Source: Hymenobacter sp. ISL-91 (lineage in GTDB: Bacteria; Bacteroidota; Bacteroidia; Cytophagales; Hymenobacteraceae). Taken from it: DNA of 58,677 bases. The notes beneath the pieces were generated by a model, which had not been told where the DNA came from, did not search any database, and worked only from the letters and a program-made list of their open reading frames with translations. The position numbers were made by a program, and so were the translations under genes. Where the stretch lies: NCBI RefSeq assembly GCF_018613725.1, contig NZ_JAGGPS010000008.1, positions 166,004-224,680 on the forward strand, in the 5' to 3' direction. How positions within the stretch are numbered: the stretch's first letter is position 1; each line of letters starts with the position of its first letter. Below are positions 1 through 9,900 of the stretch, piece after piece.

Positions 1-20
1 GGGGCAAGCCCCGCCCCTAC
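1..20. repeat. Family A inverted-repeat element, one arm cut by the window edge
   Basis: These first bases match the right arm of the GC-rich dispersed palindromes found complete at 46260-46413, 48549-48724 and 54020-54130. Only one arm is inside the window. It lies 3' of the aquaporin gene, which matches the intergenic habit of the family. Confidence 0.6.
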
Positions 21-99
21 GGGTTTCTTCGCCACGTGGAGTATATAGCACAGGATGAACGTGTATGGGCCGGGTGTTCTTTGTACTACCTGCCCATGA

Positions 100-1002
100 T
101 TATTCTACCGGGTGCTGTGGCGGCTCGGTATTGAGGGGGCTTGTGGCAGGCCCGGCCAGAATGGAGCCCGCCAGGGGCGAGTTGCGGAACAGCACCCGAA
201 AGAGCACGGCCGCCAGCCAGGCCGCTAACAGGGGAGCGGCAAAGTAGATCCACAGAGCCGTGTAGTGGTGAGCCGCTACAGCCGAGCCCAGGCTGCGGGC
301 CGGATTGAGACTCATGCCTGAATACGGTGTTTCGACGAGAATATAAAAAGCCAGCAGCGCCCCCAGCAGCCAGCCGGCCAGATTCTGGAGGCGCTTGGTG
401 TGCAGCGCCAGCAGCAGCACGGCTACCATGCCGAACGTAATGCCAAACTCGGCACCGAAGGCTACGACCGTCCCCTGTGGCCCCGGCAAAGTAAGCGCGT
501 AGTTTACTGCAGGATGCGTGAAATAGTGGCCCAGTAACGCCAGTAATACCTGCCCGGCCAGCAGGGCGCCGGCTACCTGGGCCAGTATGTACCAGCATGC
601 GTCGGCTGTTTTTATTTTGCCCAACTGCCAGAAGGCCAACGTTACGGCCGGGTTCAGGTGAGCCCCTGAGCGCTTGCCCCAGGGGCTGTACACCAGCACT
701 ACCACCGTAAAGCCCACCACCAGCCCAATAAGCGTGCGCCCCAGGAGCGGCTGCCCTACCAGCTGCCGGGCCAGCCACGAGCCGGGGTAATGAACGGCCG
801 TTGCAATCAGGCTCGCCATAAATAGGAAAACGAACAGTCCTGCCGCTTCGGCCAGGTAGTTGGGCCAATGGCGCTTGGCCGATACCAGCAGATGAGCAAG
901 AAAACCGGGTTGGCGCACGAGAGAAGCAAGGGGTTGGATATACTGATTTCTGATGCGTAGTGTCCGAATCAGCAGGCCTGCGAAAGGCCGTGGCCACTGC
1001 AC
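100..1002 (-). CDS. MIP-family aquaporin / glycerol facilitator
   Basis: A predicted six-helix inner-membrane channel passing water or small neutral solutes. Both half-helix signatures are present: NPA at residues 117-119 (in HLNPAVTL) and NPA at 233-235 followed by Arg236 (in SLNPARSLGS), the usual selectivity-filter arginine. Hydrophobic segments surround both. The long N-terminus (about 50 residues before the first helix) is unusual, and the 1002 start is a GTG, so the true start may lie a little further in. The gene follows the hydrolase at 1009-1758 by only 6 bases and is probably co-transcribed with it. Water versus glycerol specificity cannot be told from the sequence alone. Confidence 0.9.
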   Translation of the reverse strand: MQWPRPFAGLLIRTLRIRNQYIQPLASLVRQPGFLAHLLVSAKRHWPNYLAEAAGLFVFLFMASLIATAVHYPGSWLARQLVGQPLLGRTLIGLVVGFTVVVLVYSPWGKRSGAHLNPAVTLAFWQLGKIKTADACWYILAQVAGALLAGQVLLALLGHYFTHPAVNYALTLPGPQGTVVAFGAEFGITFGMVAVLLLALHTKRLQNLAGWLLGALLAFYILVETPYSGMSLNPARSLGSAVAAHHYTALWIYFAAPLLAAWLAAVLFRVLFRNSPLAGSILAGPATSPLNTEPPQHPVE

Positions 1003-1008
1003 CGAGGG

Positions 1009-1758
1009 TCAATCCTGCTTCCGTTGCTGGGCGAAACGGTATAGCAGGGCAGCTACTTCCTCGGGGGACTCATAGGGCAGCAGGTGGCCGGCCCCGGCTA
1101 TTATTTCGAGCGTTGTGCCGACCGGCAGCAGGGGCAGCGTTTCGAGGCCGTGTACCGAGGGCGAAAGCACCGCGTCCTGGTCGCCGGCTATCAGCGCACA
1201 GGGCACCTCAATAAGCACCATCCGGGGGCTGATGTCTTCGCGGCTGCCATGCAGCAGCCAGGCCTCCCAGGCCGCGTGCGAGCTGGCCAGGTTGTCGGCT
1301 ACTACCTGCCGGTGCATGGCAGCGGGTAGCGGCCGGGCCGTGATGTGACGAACAGTTTTTTCGGCTTCTGCCGACTTTCCCCAGGCTTGCAGACTGGCTT
1401 GGCGGTCTTCGTCGGTCATGGGCTCTGGGCCGGGCGGCGAAGGACTCAGCAGCACCACACCGGCCAGGCCGGCGGGCCGGCGGGCAGCCAGTTCCAGGGC
1501 AATTTTGCCGCCCATGCTGTGGCCCACCAGCACGTAGCGGCCCGGGCATTCGGCCTCAATATAAGCGGCCACGGCATCGGCGTAAGCCGCTACAGTAAAG
1601 CCACCGGGCAGGGCCGGTGCGCTGCCAAAACCGCCCAGGTCGGGAGCCAGCAGCTGGTAGTCGGGGGCAAGCAGCTCGGCCACCTGGTCGAACTCGTGGC
1701 CAGCGCCGGCCCAGTAGTGCAGGCAAATAAACGTGAGAGAGTCGGGCATAGTGAGCAT
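1009..1758 (-). CDS. Alpha/beta-fold hydrolase
   Basis: A cytoplasmic serine hydrolase of about 249 residues, typical length for small esterases of the MenH/BioH-like group. The nucleophile elbow GHSMGG puts the serine at residue 81. AGDQD near residues 191-195 supplies the likely acid and GAGHLLPYE near 222-230 the catalytic histidine, so the triad looks complete. No signal peptide is present. A second ATG three codons in (1749) is an equally plausible start. It is the first gene of a probable two-gene unit with the aquaporin. The substrate is unknown, and the neighbours do not suggest one. Confidence 0.85.
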   Translation of the reverse strand: MLTMPDSLTFICLHYWAGAGHEFDQVAELLAPDYQLLAPDLGGFGSAPALPGGFTVAAYADAVAAYIEAECPGRYVLVGHSMGGKIALELAARRPAGLAGVVLLSPSPPGPEPMTDEDRQASLQAWGKSAEAEKTVRHITARPLPAAMHRQVVADNLASSHAAWEAWLLHGSREDISPRMVLIEVPCALIAGDQDAVLSPSVHGLETLPLLPVGTTLEIIAGAGHLLPYESPEEVAALLYRFAQQRKQD

Positions 1759-1918
1759 ATGTACGGCAGCGGGCCAGCAACGGCCGGAGACCTACAAAAC
1801 CTGCCGGCCCTTACACAGCAACGGGGGCAGCTCCTTCCGGAACCGTCCCCGTGGCCGATTGTTGGCTTGGTTTACAGTTGGTAGGCAGCTATAGTATGCG
1901 TCAGGCGGTGGTGCCCCA

Positions 1919-3595
1919 CTACTTGTTTGTCAGAAACTTATCGGCGGTGCGCAGGCTGAGGGCCATAATGGTGAGGGCCGGGTTTACGCTCAGGGCACTT
2001 GGGAATACCGAGTTGTCGCAGATGTAAAGGTTAGGCACATCGAAGGCGCGGCCGTTGGGGTCGACGACTGCCTCGGAGGCCGAAGTACCCATGCGGGCCG
2101 TGCCGATGATGTGGGCGTAGCGCTCAAACGCCCAAATGTCCGTAGCGCCGGCGGCCTCCCAAATCTGGCGCATGGTGCGCTCGGCGTGCCGGTTCATGCG
2201 CTGCTCGTTTTCCTGGGCCGTGAAATGCACACGGGGCTTGGGCACGCCGCGGGCGTCCTTCTCATCGCTCAGCTCCACGAAGTTGCTGGCGTGGGGCAGG
2301 CAGTCGCCGAGCACGTTGATGCCGGCAATGTGGTTGTAGCTGCGCATGTAGTCGCGTAACTCCTGGCCCCAGAGCTTGCGCTGGCGTACCATTTGGGTGG
2401 CAAACGTTACGGGCATCACGCCAATACTTTGCAAGAGGTATCCGCCTGCAAAGTCGGCGTCTTTGGGCCGGTGCGTGTCCTCCGAAATCAGGCCGCCCGG
2501 AATACCTTTATAGGGGCGGATATCTTCGGGAAAAGTGCCCCACACCTGCATGCCCACATGCGACATGAAGTGCCTGCCCACCTGGCCACTGTTCAGCGCC
2601 AGCTCATTGAGCAGCAGCAGGCGAGGCGTTTCGATGGCCCCGGCGCACAGAAACAGGTTGCGGCAGCGTTGGCGCACCGTGCGCCCGCCCTGCTCGTATA
2701 CCACGGCCGTTATGTGGCCCGTAGCGTCACGCTCAATTTCGGTTACGTATGCCCCAAGCCGGATTTCGGCCCCGTACTGCTCGGCTAAGGGCAGGAACGT
2801 AACATCCATGCTCGCCTTGGCGCCGGTGCTGCAACCCGCCTGGCAAAAGCCGCGGTTGGTGCAGGCCTCGCGCCAGCCCACCCCCTCCTGGTAGTAGCGC
2901 GCCGACAGCGCCGCATTGGCCGCCGGCGACGTTTTAATGCCAAGCCGGGCGCAGGCTCGCTCCATAAGCTGGGCCGCACCATTGAGCGGCAGCGGTGCCA
3001 GCGGGTAGCCCTTGCGGCGGCCGGGGTCCCAGGGGTAGGGAGTGGGCCCCGAAATGCCCATAAACTGCTCCAGTTCCTCGTAGTATGGCTCCAGCTCCTC
3101 AATGCCGAAGGGCCAGTCGACCCCCTCCCCAAACTCGGTGTGCAGGGTCAGGTCGCCGCGGTGGGCGCGGGGTGTGTAGGCGGTATAGTGCAGCGTCGAG
3201 CCGCCGTAGCCGATGCCGGAGTTGTTTTTGCCGAATGCCACCGGGTTCTGGCCAGCCGACAGCCGCTCATCGTTCCAGAACAGGAAGTTCTGGGCTTTTT
3301 CGTCGGTGGCAAACTCGGTTTTGGGGTCGTGCCGGGGCCCGGCCTCCAGCGCCACAACGCGGCGGCCGGCCTGGGCCAGCCGGGCAAGCAGTGGCGCTCC
3401 GCCGGCACCGGTACCAATCACCAGGCAGTCTACTACCTCATCGGGGTCGGGTAGGGGGGCGGGCTGCTCCAGCGGGTTGCGGCTAGGGTCGGCCTGCAGG
3501 TCGTTTTCTTCGAGTATCTCCCGCAGCAGCGGGTCCTGTATTTCGGGCTGAACCGGGTTGAGTACGCCTTCTTCCAGCGTTTCTTCGTCGGGCAT
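1919..3595 (-). CDS. GMC-family FAD-dependent oxidoreductase
   Basis: A 558-residue flavoprotein that oxidises an alcohol or sugar substrate. The dinucleotide-binding motif VIGTGAGGAPLLARLAQAG lies near residues 59-77, followed by LEAGPRHD. The C-terminal GMC block contains HIIGTARMG and the closing NPALTIMALSLRTAD segment, so the fold is complete. It lies directly downstream of the gluconate-dehydrogenase subunit 3 homologue at 3652-4248, 56 bases away. This matches Bacteroidota gene pairs in which the small protein accompanies the flavoprotein and usually directs periplasmic export. The catalytic subunit itself shows no obvious signal peptide. The substrate is not determined, since gluconate, glucoside or other alcohol dehydrogenases all share this layout. 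Confidence 0.9.
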   Translation of the reverse strand: MPDEETLEEGVLNPVQPEIQDPLLREILEENDLQADPSRNPLEQPAPLPDPDEVVDCLVIGTGAGGAPLLARLAQAGRRVVALEAGPRHDPKTEFATDEKAQNFLFWNDERLSAGQNPVAFGKNNSGIGYGGSTLHYTAYTPRAHRGDLTLHTEFGEGVDWPFGIEELEPYYEELEQFMGISGPTPYPWDPGRRKGYPLAPLPLNGAAQLMERACARLGIKTSPAANAALSARYYQEGVGWREACTNRGFCQAGCSTGAKASMDVTFLPLAEQYGAEIRLGAYVTEIERDATGHITAVVYEQGGRTVRQRCRNLFLCAGAIETPRLLLLNELALNSGQVGRHFMSHVGMQVWGTFPEDIRPYKGIPGGLISEDTHRPKDADFAGGYLLQSIGVMPVTFATQMVRQRKLWGQELRDYMRSYNHIAGINVLGDCLPHASNFVELSDEKDARGVPKPRVHFTAQENEQRMNRHAERTMRQIWEAAGATDIWAFERYAHIIGTARMGTSASEAVVDPNGRAFDVPNLYICDNSVFPSALSVNPALTIMALSLRTADKFLTNK

Positions 3596-3651
3596 GAGCT
3601 AGTGTAGTAGTGATGAGGGAGGAGTGAGGGAGAGGCGTTTGGCGGCAGGCG

Positions 3652-4248
3652 TTAGCTTGTCCTTTCCGGTTCGCGCGGCTCCAGCTCATTCAGGCCGATG
3701 CGCTGCCAGCCGGGCACATCCGCCATACCCACGTACCCGATTTCTTCCTGGGCCAGCGGATGAGCGTAGTAGGTTTCGGTCAGCTCGGCCAGCAGCTCCT
3801 CAAAAAAACGGTCTTGCGGCAACTGGTGCCAGTTTTCGCCAGGCGCCTGGGCCTCGGCCAGTAAGCCGATTATCTGGTCTTGCCGGGCCTCATCCAGGGC
3901 CACAAACGGCTGCCGGAACCGGGCTTCGGCAGCCTGATTGATGCCGCCGAGGCCGAGGCGGTAGGCTTCGCGGTCGGGTGGCATAGAATCATAGCGCCAG
4001 CCATCAGCATCGCCCCTCAGCAGGCGCGCATCTACGGCCGGAGCCAGCGCAATGGGCGTTTCGCGGTCGGGCTGCGGATAAATGCGGGCGGCTACGGCCT
4101 GCAGCAGCCGGTAGGTATCGGCGTCGAAAAACTGCGGCTCGTAGGCACCCGGGGCCGTTAGCCGGGCCTCCAGCGCCGCCCGGGTGGCGGGCGTTACCAG
4201 GTCGGTTTGCAGCAGGGCCCTCACGGTGCCTTCGGGATAATGGGGCAT
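3652..4248 (-). CDS. Gluconate 2-dehydrogenase subunit 3 family protein
   Basis: A 198-residue small partner of a GMC dehydrogenase. The middle of the protein (FDADTYRLLQAVAARIYPQ, then PAVDARLLRG and the LNELEP tail) follows the subunit 3 family pattern. Unlike many family members no twin-arginine signal is visible at the N-terminus, so export is uncertain. It precedes and is probably translated with the GMC oxidoreductase at 1919-3595. The role is inferred to be assembly or targeting of the flavoprotein rather than catalysis. Confidence 0.8.
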   Translation of the reverse strand: MPHYPEGTVRALLQTDLVTPATRAALEARLTAPGAYEPQFFDADTYRLLQAVAARIYPQPDRETPIALAPAVDARLLRGDADGWRYDSMPPDREAYRLGLGGINQAAEARFRQPFVALDEARQDQIIGLLAEAQAPGENWHQLPQDRFFEELLAELTETYYAHPLAQEEIGYVGMADVPGWQRIGLNELEPREPERTS

Positions 4249-4276
4249 TCGGTTGCGAAACTAAAGTGAAAAAGAT

Positions 4277-4315
4277 AGCCCAAACTGCCGGAGCATTTAC
4301 CCGGCGGTTTGGGCT
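4277..4315 (-). terminator. Rho-independent terminator of the SDR gene
   Basis: An inverted repeat with arms built on AGCCCAAAC and GTTTGGGCT plus a CCGG extension encloses a short AT-rich loop. On the minus strand it is followed by a run of T after a short gap. It lies between the SDR stop (4383) and the subunit 3 start (4248), so it probably ends the SDR transcript. Confidence 0.65.
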
Positions 4316-4382
4316 GATAACAGTTGAGCTGCAGTGGGGTTTCGGTTGAACTCCGGAAACCGGCCGGCAATCCGGGCGCTTG

Positions 4383-5366
4383 TTAATCGTCGCTGCTGAG
4401 CTTGCCGCCGGTTACCTGCACCAGCGAGCCGGTCATGAACGAGCCGTCCTGCGAGGCCAGCAGCACGTAGGCGGGCGCCAGTTCTTCGGGCTGGCCGGGG
4501 CGGGCCAGAGCCACCTCGTGGCCGAACTTCTCAATTTCCTCCTTGGGCATCGTGCCCGGAATGTTAGGCGTCCAGACCGGGCCGGGTACCACGCAGTTCA
4601 CCCGGATGCCCCGCTCGCCCAGGTTCAGGGCCAGGCTTTTGGTGAAGGCATGGATGGCGGCCTTGCTGCTGGCGTAATCGATAAGTAGCGGGATGCCCGT
4701 CATGCCCACAATACTGCCGGTGTTAATGATGCAGTCGGGCTTTTGCATGTGCGGCACGGCAGCCTGCGCCATCCAGATGTAGCCCAGAATATTGGTGTCG
4801 AAGGTGCGCCGGATTTGCTCTTCCGGAATGTCCTCGAACTTCTGCTGGGCCATCTGGTAGGCGGCGTTATTTACCAGAATGTTGAGGCCGCCCAGCTCGG
4901 CGCGGGTGCGGCGCACGGCTTCCTTGCACTGCTCGGGCTCGCGCACATCGTGTTTCAGCAGCAGGCACTGGCGGTTCTGGGCTTCCACGAGGCGCTTGGT
5001 TTCCTCGGCGTCCACGGTGTTTTCGTTGTAGAGAACCGCAATGTGCGCGCCTTCCATGGCAAAGGCCACGGCCACAGCCCGCCCGATGCCCGAGTCGGCT
5101 CCGGTTATTAGGGCCACTTTGTCCTGGAGCTTGCCGGCGGGGCGGTAGGTGCTGAAGGCCATGCCCGGTTGCAGCTCCATATCGGCCTGCTTGGCCGGAT
5201 ATGGCAGCTTTTGAGCATGCTGGGCCATGTCTTTGGCTGTGGGATGCTGTACCGGCTCGGGTGCGTGGCCGGCGGCCTGGGCGGCCTTTTTGGCAGCGGG
5301 CGTGGCGGCTGTATTGGTGGTCGGTTTTGAGGTGTCGGCGGAAGCAGGGGTCTTTTTGGTAGCCAT
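4383..5366 (-). CDS. SDR-family NAD(P)-dependent oxidoreductase (YghA-like)
   Basis: A short-chain dehydrogenase of 327 residues. It has an alanine/lysine/threonine-rich N-terminal tail of about 35 residues, then the classical core. The cofactor loop ITGADSGIGRAVAVAFAMEG is followed by NNAAYQ, and the catalytic YASSK motif has the serine of NTGSIVG upstream. The lead-in region (MELQPGMAFSTYRPAGKLQDK) is typical of the YghA/YhxC stress-associated subgroup, which is longer than ordinary SDRs. It is monocistronic with its own terminator. The substrate is unknown; aldehydes or glucose are common suggestions for relatives. Confidence 0.88.
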   Translation of the reverse strand: MATKKTPASADTSKPTTNTAATPAAKKAAQAAGHAPEPVQHPTAKDMAQHAQKLPYPAKQADMELQPGMAFSTYRPAGKLQDKVALITGADSGIGRAVAVAFAMEGAHIAVLYNENTVDAEETKRLVEAQNRQCLLLKHDVREPEQCKEAVRRTRAELGGLNILVNNAAYQMAQQKFEDIPEEQIRRTFDTNILGYIWMAQAAVPHMQKPDCIINTGSIVGMTGIPLLIDYASSKAAIHAFTKSLALNLGERGIRVNCVVPGPVWTPNIPGTMPKEEIEKFGHEVALARPGQPEELAPAYVLLASQDGSFMTGSLVQVTGGKLSSDD

Positions 5367-5449
5367 AGCGGATGTTCGATAGGGTGGAAGTAAGGCTTAC
5401 GCGAAACCGGGACAGGCGTTGGGGTAAATCAACTCAGCCACCGCCCGGG

Positions 5450-6601
5450 CTACCGTACTACCACTTCTACCCGACGATTTTGGGGCCGCAGCGCGGGGTT
5501 ACGGTTGTCGGCCACCGGGTAGGCCCCGCCGTAGCCCACGGCCGTCAGGCGCAGCGAGTCGACGCCCTGCTGCACCAAATAGCGGCGCACCACCCGGGCC
5601 CGCTGCTGCGACAAAAGCCGGTTGCGGGCCGCGTCGCCCACGTTATCGGTGTGGCCCACTACTTCGAGGCGCAGGGCGGGTTGGCGGCGCAGGGTTTGGG
5701 CCAGCTCATCGAGCACCGGCCGCGAGGCGGGCAGTAGCTCGGCGGTACTCTGCATGAAGTACAGGTTGGGCAGCGTGAGGGCCGCGCCTTTAGCCAGGCT
5801 GCCCAGCTCGGCCAGCGCCGGCCCGGCAGCAGCAGCTGGGGCGGGAGTTGGGGCAGATTTTGGCGGAAGCTTACGGGCCGCCACGGTGGGTTTGGGCGCA
5901 GGCTTCGAGGGCAGGGCGGGGGCGGAATTACGCAGCGGCGCGGGCCTGGTGCGGGGCCGATACCCGATTACCTGGGCGGGCTTAACGGGCGTCGTTTTGA
6001 TGCCCGCGAGCCGGGCGGCAAGGTAGGCCGCCGAATCGGCCGCGTTGGGGAGCCTGACTCGCACGGGCCGCGCCGACCAGAGGTAGCGCATCGGAATGGG
6101 CTGGATGGCTGACTGGCCCCCGAAGAAATCGGCCAACGAGGCGTCGGGACGCTGCCAGGCCAGCAGCAGCCGCGAGTCCAGCGCGTTTTGGTAGTACTCC
6201 ACGCGCAGGGCGTAGCGCTGGCCGGCTACCAGCCGCACTTTAGCCTGGCCGTTGGTGAAATATTGGTCCTTCCACGACTCAAACAGCAGCTTGCCGCCCA
6301 GCCAGACCCGCACGCCATCGTCCACGGTTAGGTGCAGCGTGTACTGGCCCGTTACGGGCGCTTCCAGAAAGCCCGTCCAGCGCACCGAGAAGTGCTCGGT
6401 CGGTAAGCCAGGGGCAGGAGCGCGCTTTTTCCACTCGAAATCCAGCTGGTTATCGATGCGCGTGAGCACAGCCCGCTCGAAGTTCTTCCCCTGGTAGTAA
6501 GTGCCCGTCAGGCCGCGCGGGGTAAGGGTTTGGGCAGAGCCGGTAAGCGCCGCTGACAATAGTGCGCTTACTGCCAGAGTAGTATAAAGAGGCTGGGACA
6601 T
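5450..6601 (-). CDS. PA14 domain plus OmpA-like peptidoglycan-binding protein
   Basis: A secreted two-domain envelope protein. From the start chosen at 6601 (MSQPLYTTLAVSALLSAALT) there is a clean signal peptide. An upstream in-frame ATG at 6661 would put 20 poorly hydrophobic residues in front and falls in a direct repeat. The PA14-like carbohydrate-binding domain follows (LTGTYYQGKNFERAVLTRID through VRVWLGGKLLFESW and LRVEYYQN). A proline/alanine-rich linker leads to a C-terminal OmpA domain (LRLEVVGHTDNVGDAARN, LSQQRARVVRRYL, GYGGAYPVADN). It probably tethers a glycan-binding head to the cell wall. The PA14-OmpA pairing is recurrent in Bacteroidota. Confidence 0.85.
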   Translation of the reverse strand: MSQPLYTTLAVSALLSAALTGSAQTLTPRGLTGTYYQGKNFERAVLTRIDNQLDFEWKKRAPAPGLPTEHFSVRWTGFLEAPVTGQYTLHLTVDDGVRVWLGGKLLFESWKDQYFTNGQAKVRLVAGQRYALRVEYYQNALDSRLLLAWQRPDASLADFFGGQSAIQPIPMRYLWSARPVRVRLPNAADSAAYLAARLAGIKTTPVKPAQVIGYRPRTRPAPLRNSAPALPSKPAPKPTVAARKLPPKSAPTPAPAAAAGPALAELGSLAKGAALTLPNLYFMQSTAELLPASRPVLDELAQTLRRQPALRLEVVGHTDNVGDAARNRLLSQQRARVVRRYLVQQGVDSLRLTAVGYGGAYPVADNRNPALRPQNRRVEVVVR

Positions 6602-6657
6602 TGCGTTGGGTAAGAGATACATAGAATAAGTGCTGCCCAAAAGATAGAAAACGCTAG

Positions 6658-6701
6658 CCATTTGTTACCCGGAAGCCAGCCATTTGTTACCCGGAAGCCA
6701 G
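6658..6701. repeat. Perfect 22-bp tandem duplication
   Basis: Two adjacent identical 22-bp units occupy 6658-6679 and 6680-6701, immediately upstream of the PA14-OmpA gene. They overlap the extreme 5' end of its longest possible reading frame and could alter promoter spacing. The function is unknown. Confidence 0.75.
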
Positions 6702-6794
6702 CCGGTTTGTACAGCGCATGTGCTGGGAGTCCGGTGCGTACTTAGGCCGGCGGCTTTGGCCATTCCGCCTTTCAACCGTATCTTCGCCTTGTTA

Positions 6795-6903
6795 CTTATC
6801 CAGAAAGACCGAGGGATTGGGCCCGACGACGTCTTAGCAACCTGAAATCAAACAAGGTGCTAACTCCCTTTTCAAGCCGCCCGGCGGTCTGGAAGAAGAT
6901 AAG
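6795..6903 (+). promoter_or_regulatory. SAM-I (S-box) riboswitch upstream of metH
   Basis: The closing helix P1 pairs CTTATC (6795-6800) with GATAAG (6898-6903). Between them run the conserved S-box blocks: AGAAAGACCGAGGGATTGG, then GCCCGACGACGTCTTAGCAACC, then AAGGTGCTAACTCCC. The variable P4 arm is GC-rich and the sequence then returns to P1. Order and spacing match the SAM-I consensus. The element ends 70 bases before the metH ATG. It should turn metH off when S-adenosylmethionine is high. The expression platform is not obvious: the CCGG-bounded stem after 6910 lacks a T run, which would fit translational rather than transcriptional control. Confidence 0.9.
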
Positions 6904-6973
6904 TGCGGAACCGGCCTCGTGCCCGGCTCTTTCTGGATAGGCGTTTCTGTCGCCGCTATTTCCAGCCGAGCCC

Positions 6974-9900
6974 ATGCTTACCCCTTCCGCCGCCCCCACT
7001 ACCGCCGCTACTTCGCCCCTGCACGCCATTCTGCGCCAGCGCGTGCTGGTGCTCGATGGGGCCATGGGTACCATGATTCAGCGCCACCCGCTGACCGAGG
7101 AGGATTTCCGCGGAGCCCGTTTCGCCGACCACCCCAAGCCCCTGCGCGGCAACAACGACCTGCTCAGCCTCACCCGCCCCGACCTCATCCGGGGCATCCA
7201 CGCCGAGTATTTTGCTGCCGGGGCCGACATGGTGGAAACCAACACCTTCTCGGGTACCACCATTGCCCAGGCCGATTACGGGCTGGAGCACGTGGTGTAC
7301 GAGCTGAACTATGAGTCGGCGCGGCTGGCTCGGGCGGCGGCCGACGAGTATTCGGCCCTAACGCCCAATAAGCCGCGCTTCGTGGCCGGTGCCATCGGCC
7401 CCACTAACCGCACGGCCTCGCTTTCGCCCGACGTGAACCGCCCCGGCTTCCGGGCCGTGACGTTTGACGAGCTGGCCACCGCCTACCACGAGCAGGTGCG
7501 CGGCCTCGTGGATGGGGGTGTGGATGCGTTGCTGATTGAAACCATCTTCGACACGCTTAATGCCAAGGCCGCCTTGTACGCGGTGCAACAGTTCTTTGAT
7601 GAGGGCGGCCGGGTAGTGCCACTCATGATTTCGGGTACCATCACCGACGCCTCAGGCCGCACCCTGAGCGGGCAGACGGTGGAGGCTTTCTGGAACTCCA
7701 TCCGCCACCTGCCGCTGCTGAGCGTGGGCCTCAACTGCGCCCTCGGCGCCGACCAGCTTAAAACCTACGTGCAGGAGCTGGCCCGCCTCGCCGACGTCCA
7801 CGTTTCGGCCTATCCCAATGCCGGCCTGCCCAACGCCTTCGGCGGCTACGACGAGTCGGCCCGCGAGTTCGCCGATGTGGTGGAGAACTACCTCAAAGAA
7901 GGCCTCGTGACAATTGTAGGTGGCTGCTGCGGCACCACGCCCGAGCACATTGCGGCCCTGAGCGAGCTGGCCGGGCGGTACAAGCCGCGGGTAGTGCCTC
8001 CCCCCCTAGCTCCCTCTCCGCGGGGAGAGGGGGAACTAGCTATAGATTTAAAGCTAGAAGCTAATAAAAAGCTAAAATTAGCCCCCCCTCTCCCCCCGGA
8101 GAGGGGGTTGGGGGGTGAGGCAACTACCCGCCTCGCCGGCCTCGAACCATTCAACATTGATAAAAACAGCCTGTTCGTGAACGTGGGCGAGCGGTGCAAC
8201 GTGACGGGCAGCCGGGCCTTTGCCCGCCTCATCCGCACCGGCGACTACGATGCGGCGCTGGCCGTGGCCCGCGAACAGGTGGAGGGCGGCGCCCAGGTGC
8301 TCGATATCAACATGGATGAGGGCATGCTCGATTCGGAGCTGGCCATGACCACGTTTCTGAACCTGATTGCCTCGGAACCCGATATTTCGCGGGTGCCAGT
8401 CATGATCGACTCCTCAAAGTGGAGCGTACTGGAGGCCGGCCTCAAGTGCGTGCAGGGCAAAAGCATCGTCAACTCGGTGTCACTTAAGGAAGGCGAGGAA
8501 GTATTTCTGCAGCGGGCCCGCACCGTGCGCCAATACGGGGCCGCCATGGTGGTCATGGCCTTTGATGAGGACGGCCAGGCCGACACGCTGGAGCGGCGCA
8601 TTGCCATCTGTAAGCGAAGCTACGAGCTGCTGATGGGCATCGGCTTCCCGGCCGAGGACATCATTTTCGACCCCAATATCCTCATCGTGGGCACTGGCCT
8701 GGAGGAGCACCGCAACTACGGCGTGGAGTTCATCGAGGCCGTGCGCTGGATTAAAACCAACCTGCCGGGCGTGCTCACCAGCGGCGGCGTCAGCAACATC
8801 AGCTTCTCGTTCCGGGGCAACGATGTGGTGCGCGAAGCCATGCACGCGGCTTTTCTCTACCACGCCATCCGCGCCGGCCTAGACATGGGCATCGTCAACC
8901 CCAACCAGCTGGCCGTGTACGATGAGGTGCCCAAGCATTTGCTGGAGCTGGTGGAAGACGTGCTGCTCAACCGCCGGCCCGACGCCACCGAGCGCCTTTT
9001 GGACTTCGCCGAAACGGTGAAAGGCCAAAAATCTAACAACCAACAACTAACAACTAACAACTTAGAATGGCGCGACTTACCGGTGCAAGAGCGGCTGGCC
9101 CACGCGCTCATTAAGGGCATTACCGAGTTCATCGACGAGGACACCGAAGCGGCCCGGCAGGAGCTGAACCGGCCGCTGGAGGTGATTGAGGGGCCGCTGA
9201 TGGCCGGTATGGGCGTTGTCGGCGACCTGTTCGGGGCCGGCAAGATGTTCCTGCCCCAGGTGGTGAAATCGGCCCGGGTGATGAAGAAGGCGGTGGCCTA
9301 TCTCGAACCCTATCTGCTGTCCGACAAGCAGCAGGGCGACCGGCAGACGGCCGGCAAAATCCTGCTGGCCACCGTGAAGGGCGACGTGCACGACATTGGC
9401 AAAAACATCGTGGGCGTGGTGCTGGCCTGCAACAACTTCGACATCGTGGACCTGGGCGTGATGGTGCCGTTGGAGCGCATTCTGGACGAAGCCCAAAAGC
9501 AGGGCGCCGATATGATTGGCCTGAGCGGGCTGATTACGCCGAGTCTGGATGAAATGGTGTACGTGGCCCAGGAGATGGAAAAGCGCGGCCTGAAAACGCC
9601 CCTGCTCATCGGGGGCGCTACCACTTCGCGGCTGCATGCGGCCGTGAAAATCGCGCCCCAGTATTCGGGGCCCATCGTGCACGTCAACGACGCTTCGCGC
9701 TCGGTGGGCGTGGCCGCCAGCCTGCTCGGCTCGGCCCGTGAAACCTACGCCCGCGCCATCCACGACGAGTACCGCCAGCTCCGCCACGACTACGCCGGCC
9801 GCCAGCGCGAAAAGGCCTACCTCCCGATTGAAGCCGCCCGCGAAAACGGCTTCAAGGCCGATTGGCAAACCACGCCCATCGTGAAGCCGAGCTTTTTGGG

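Noticed and set aside
86..1012. 308-codon frame overlapping the aquaporin on the same strand
   Set aside because: The +1 frame shadow has no membrane helices and no family motif, whereas the chosen frame has both NPA motifs.
6904..6973. Intrinsic terminator as riboswitch expression platform
   Set aside because: The short CCGG-bounded stem after 6910 is weak and has no T run, so a terminator was not annotated.
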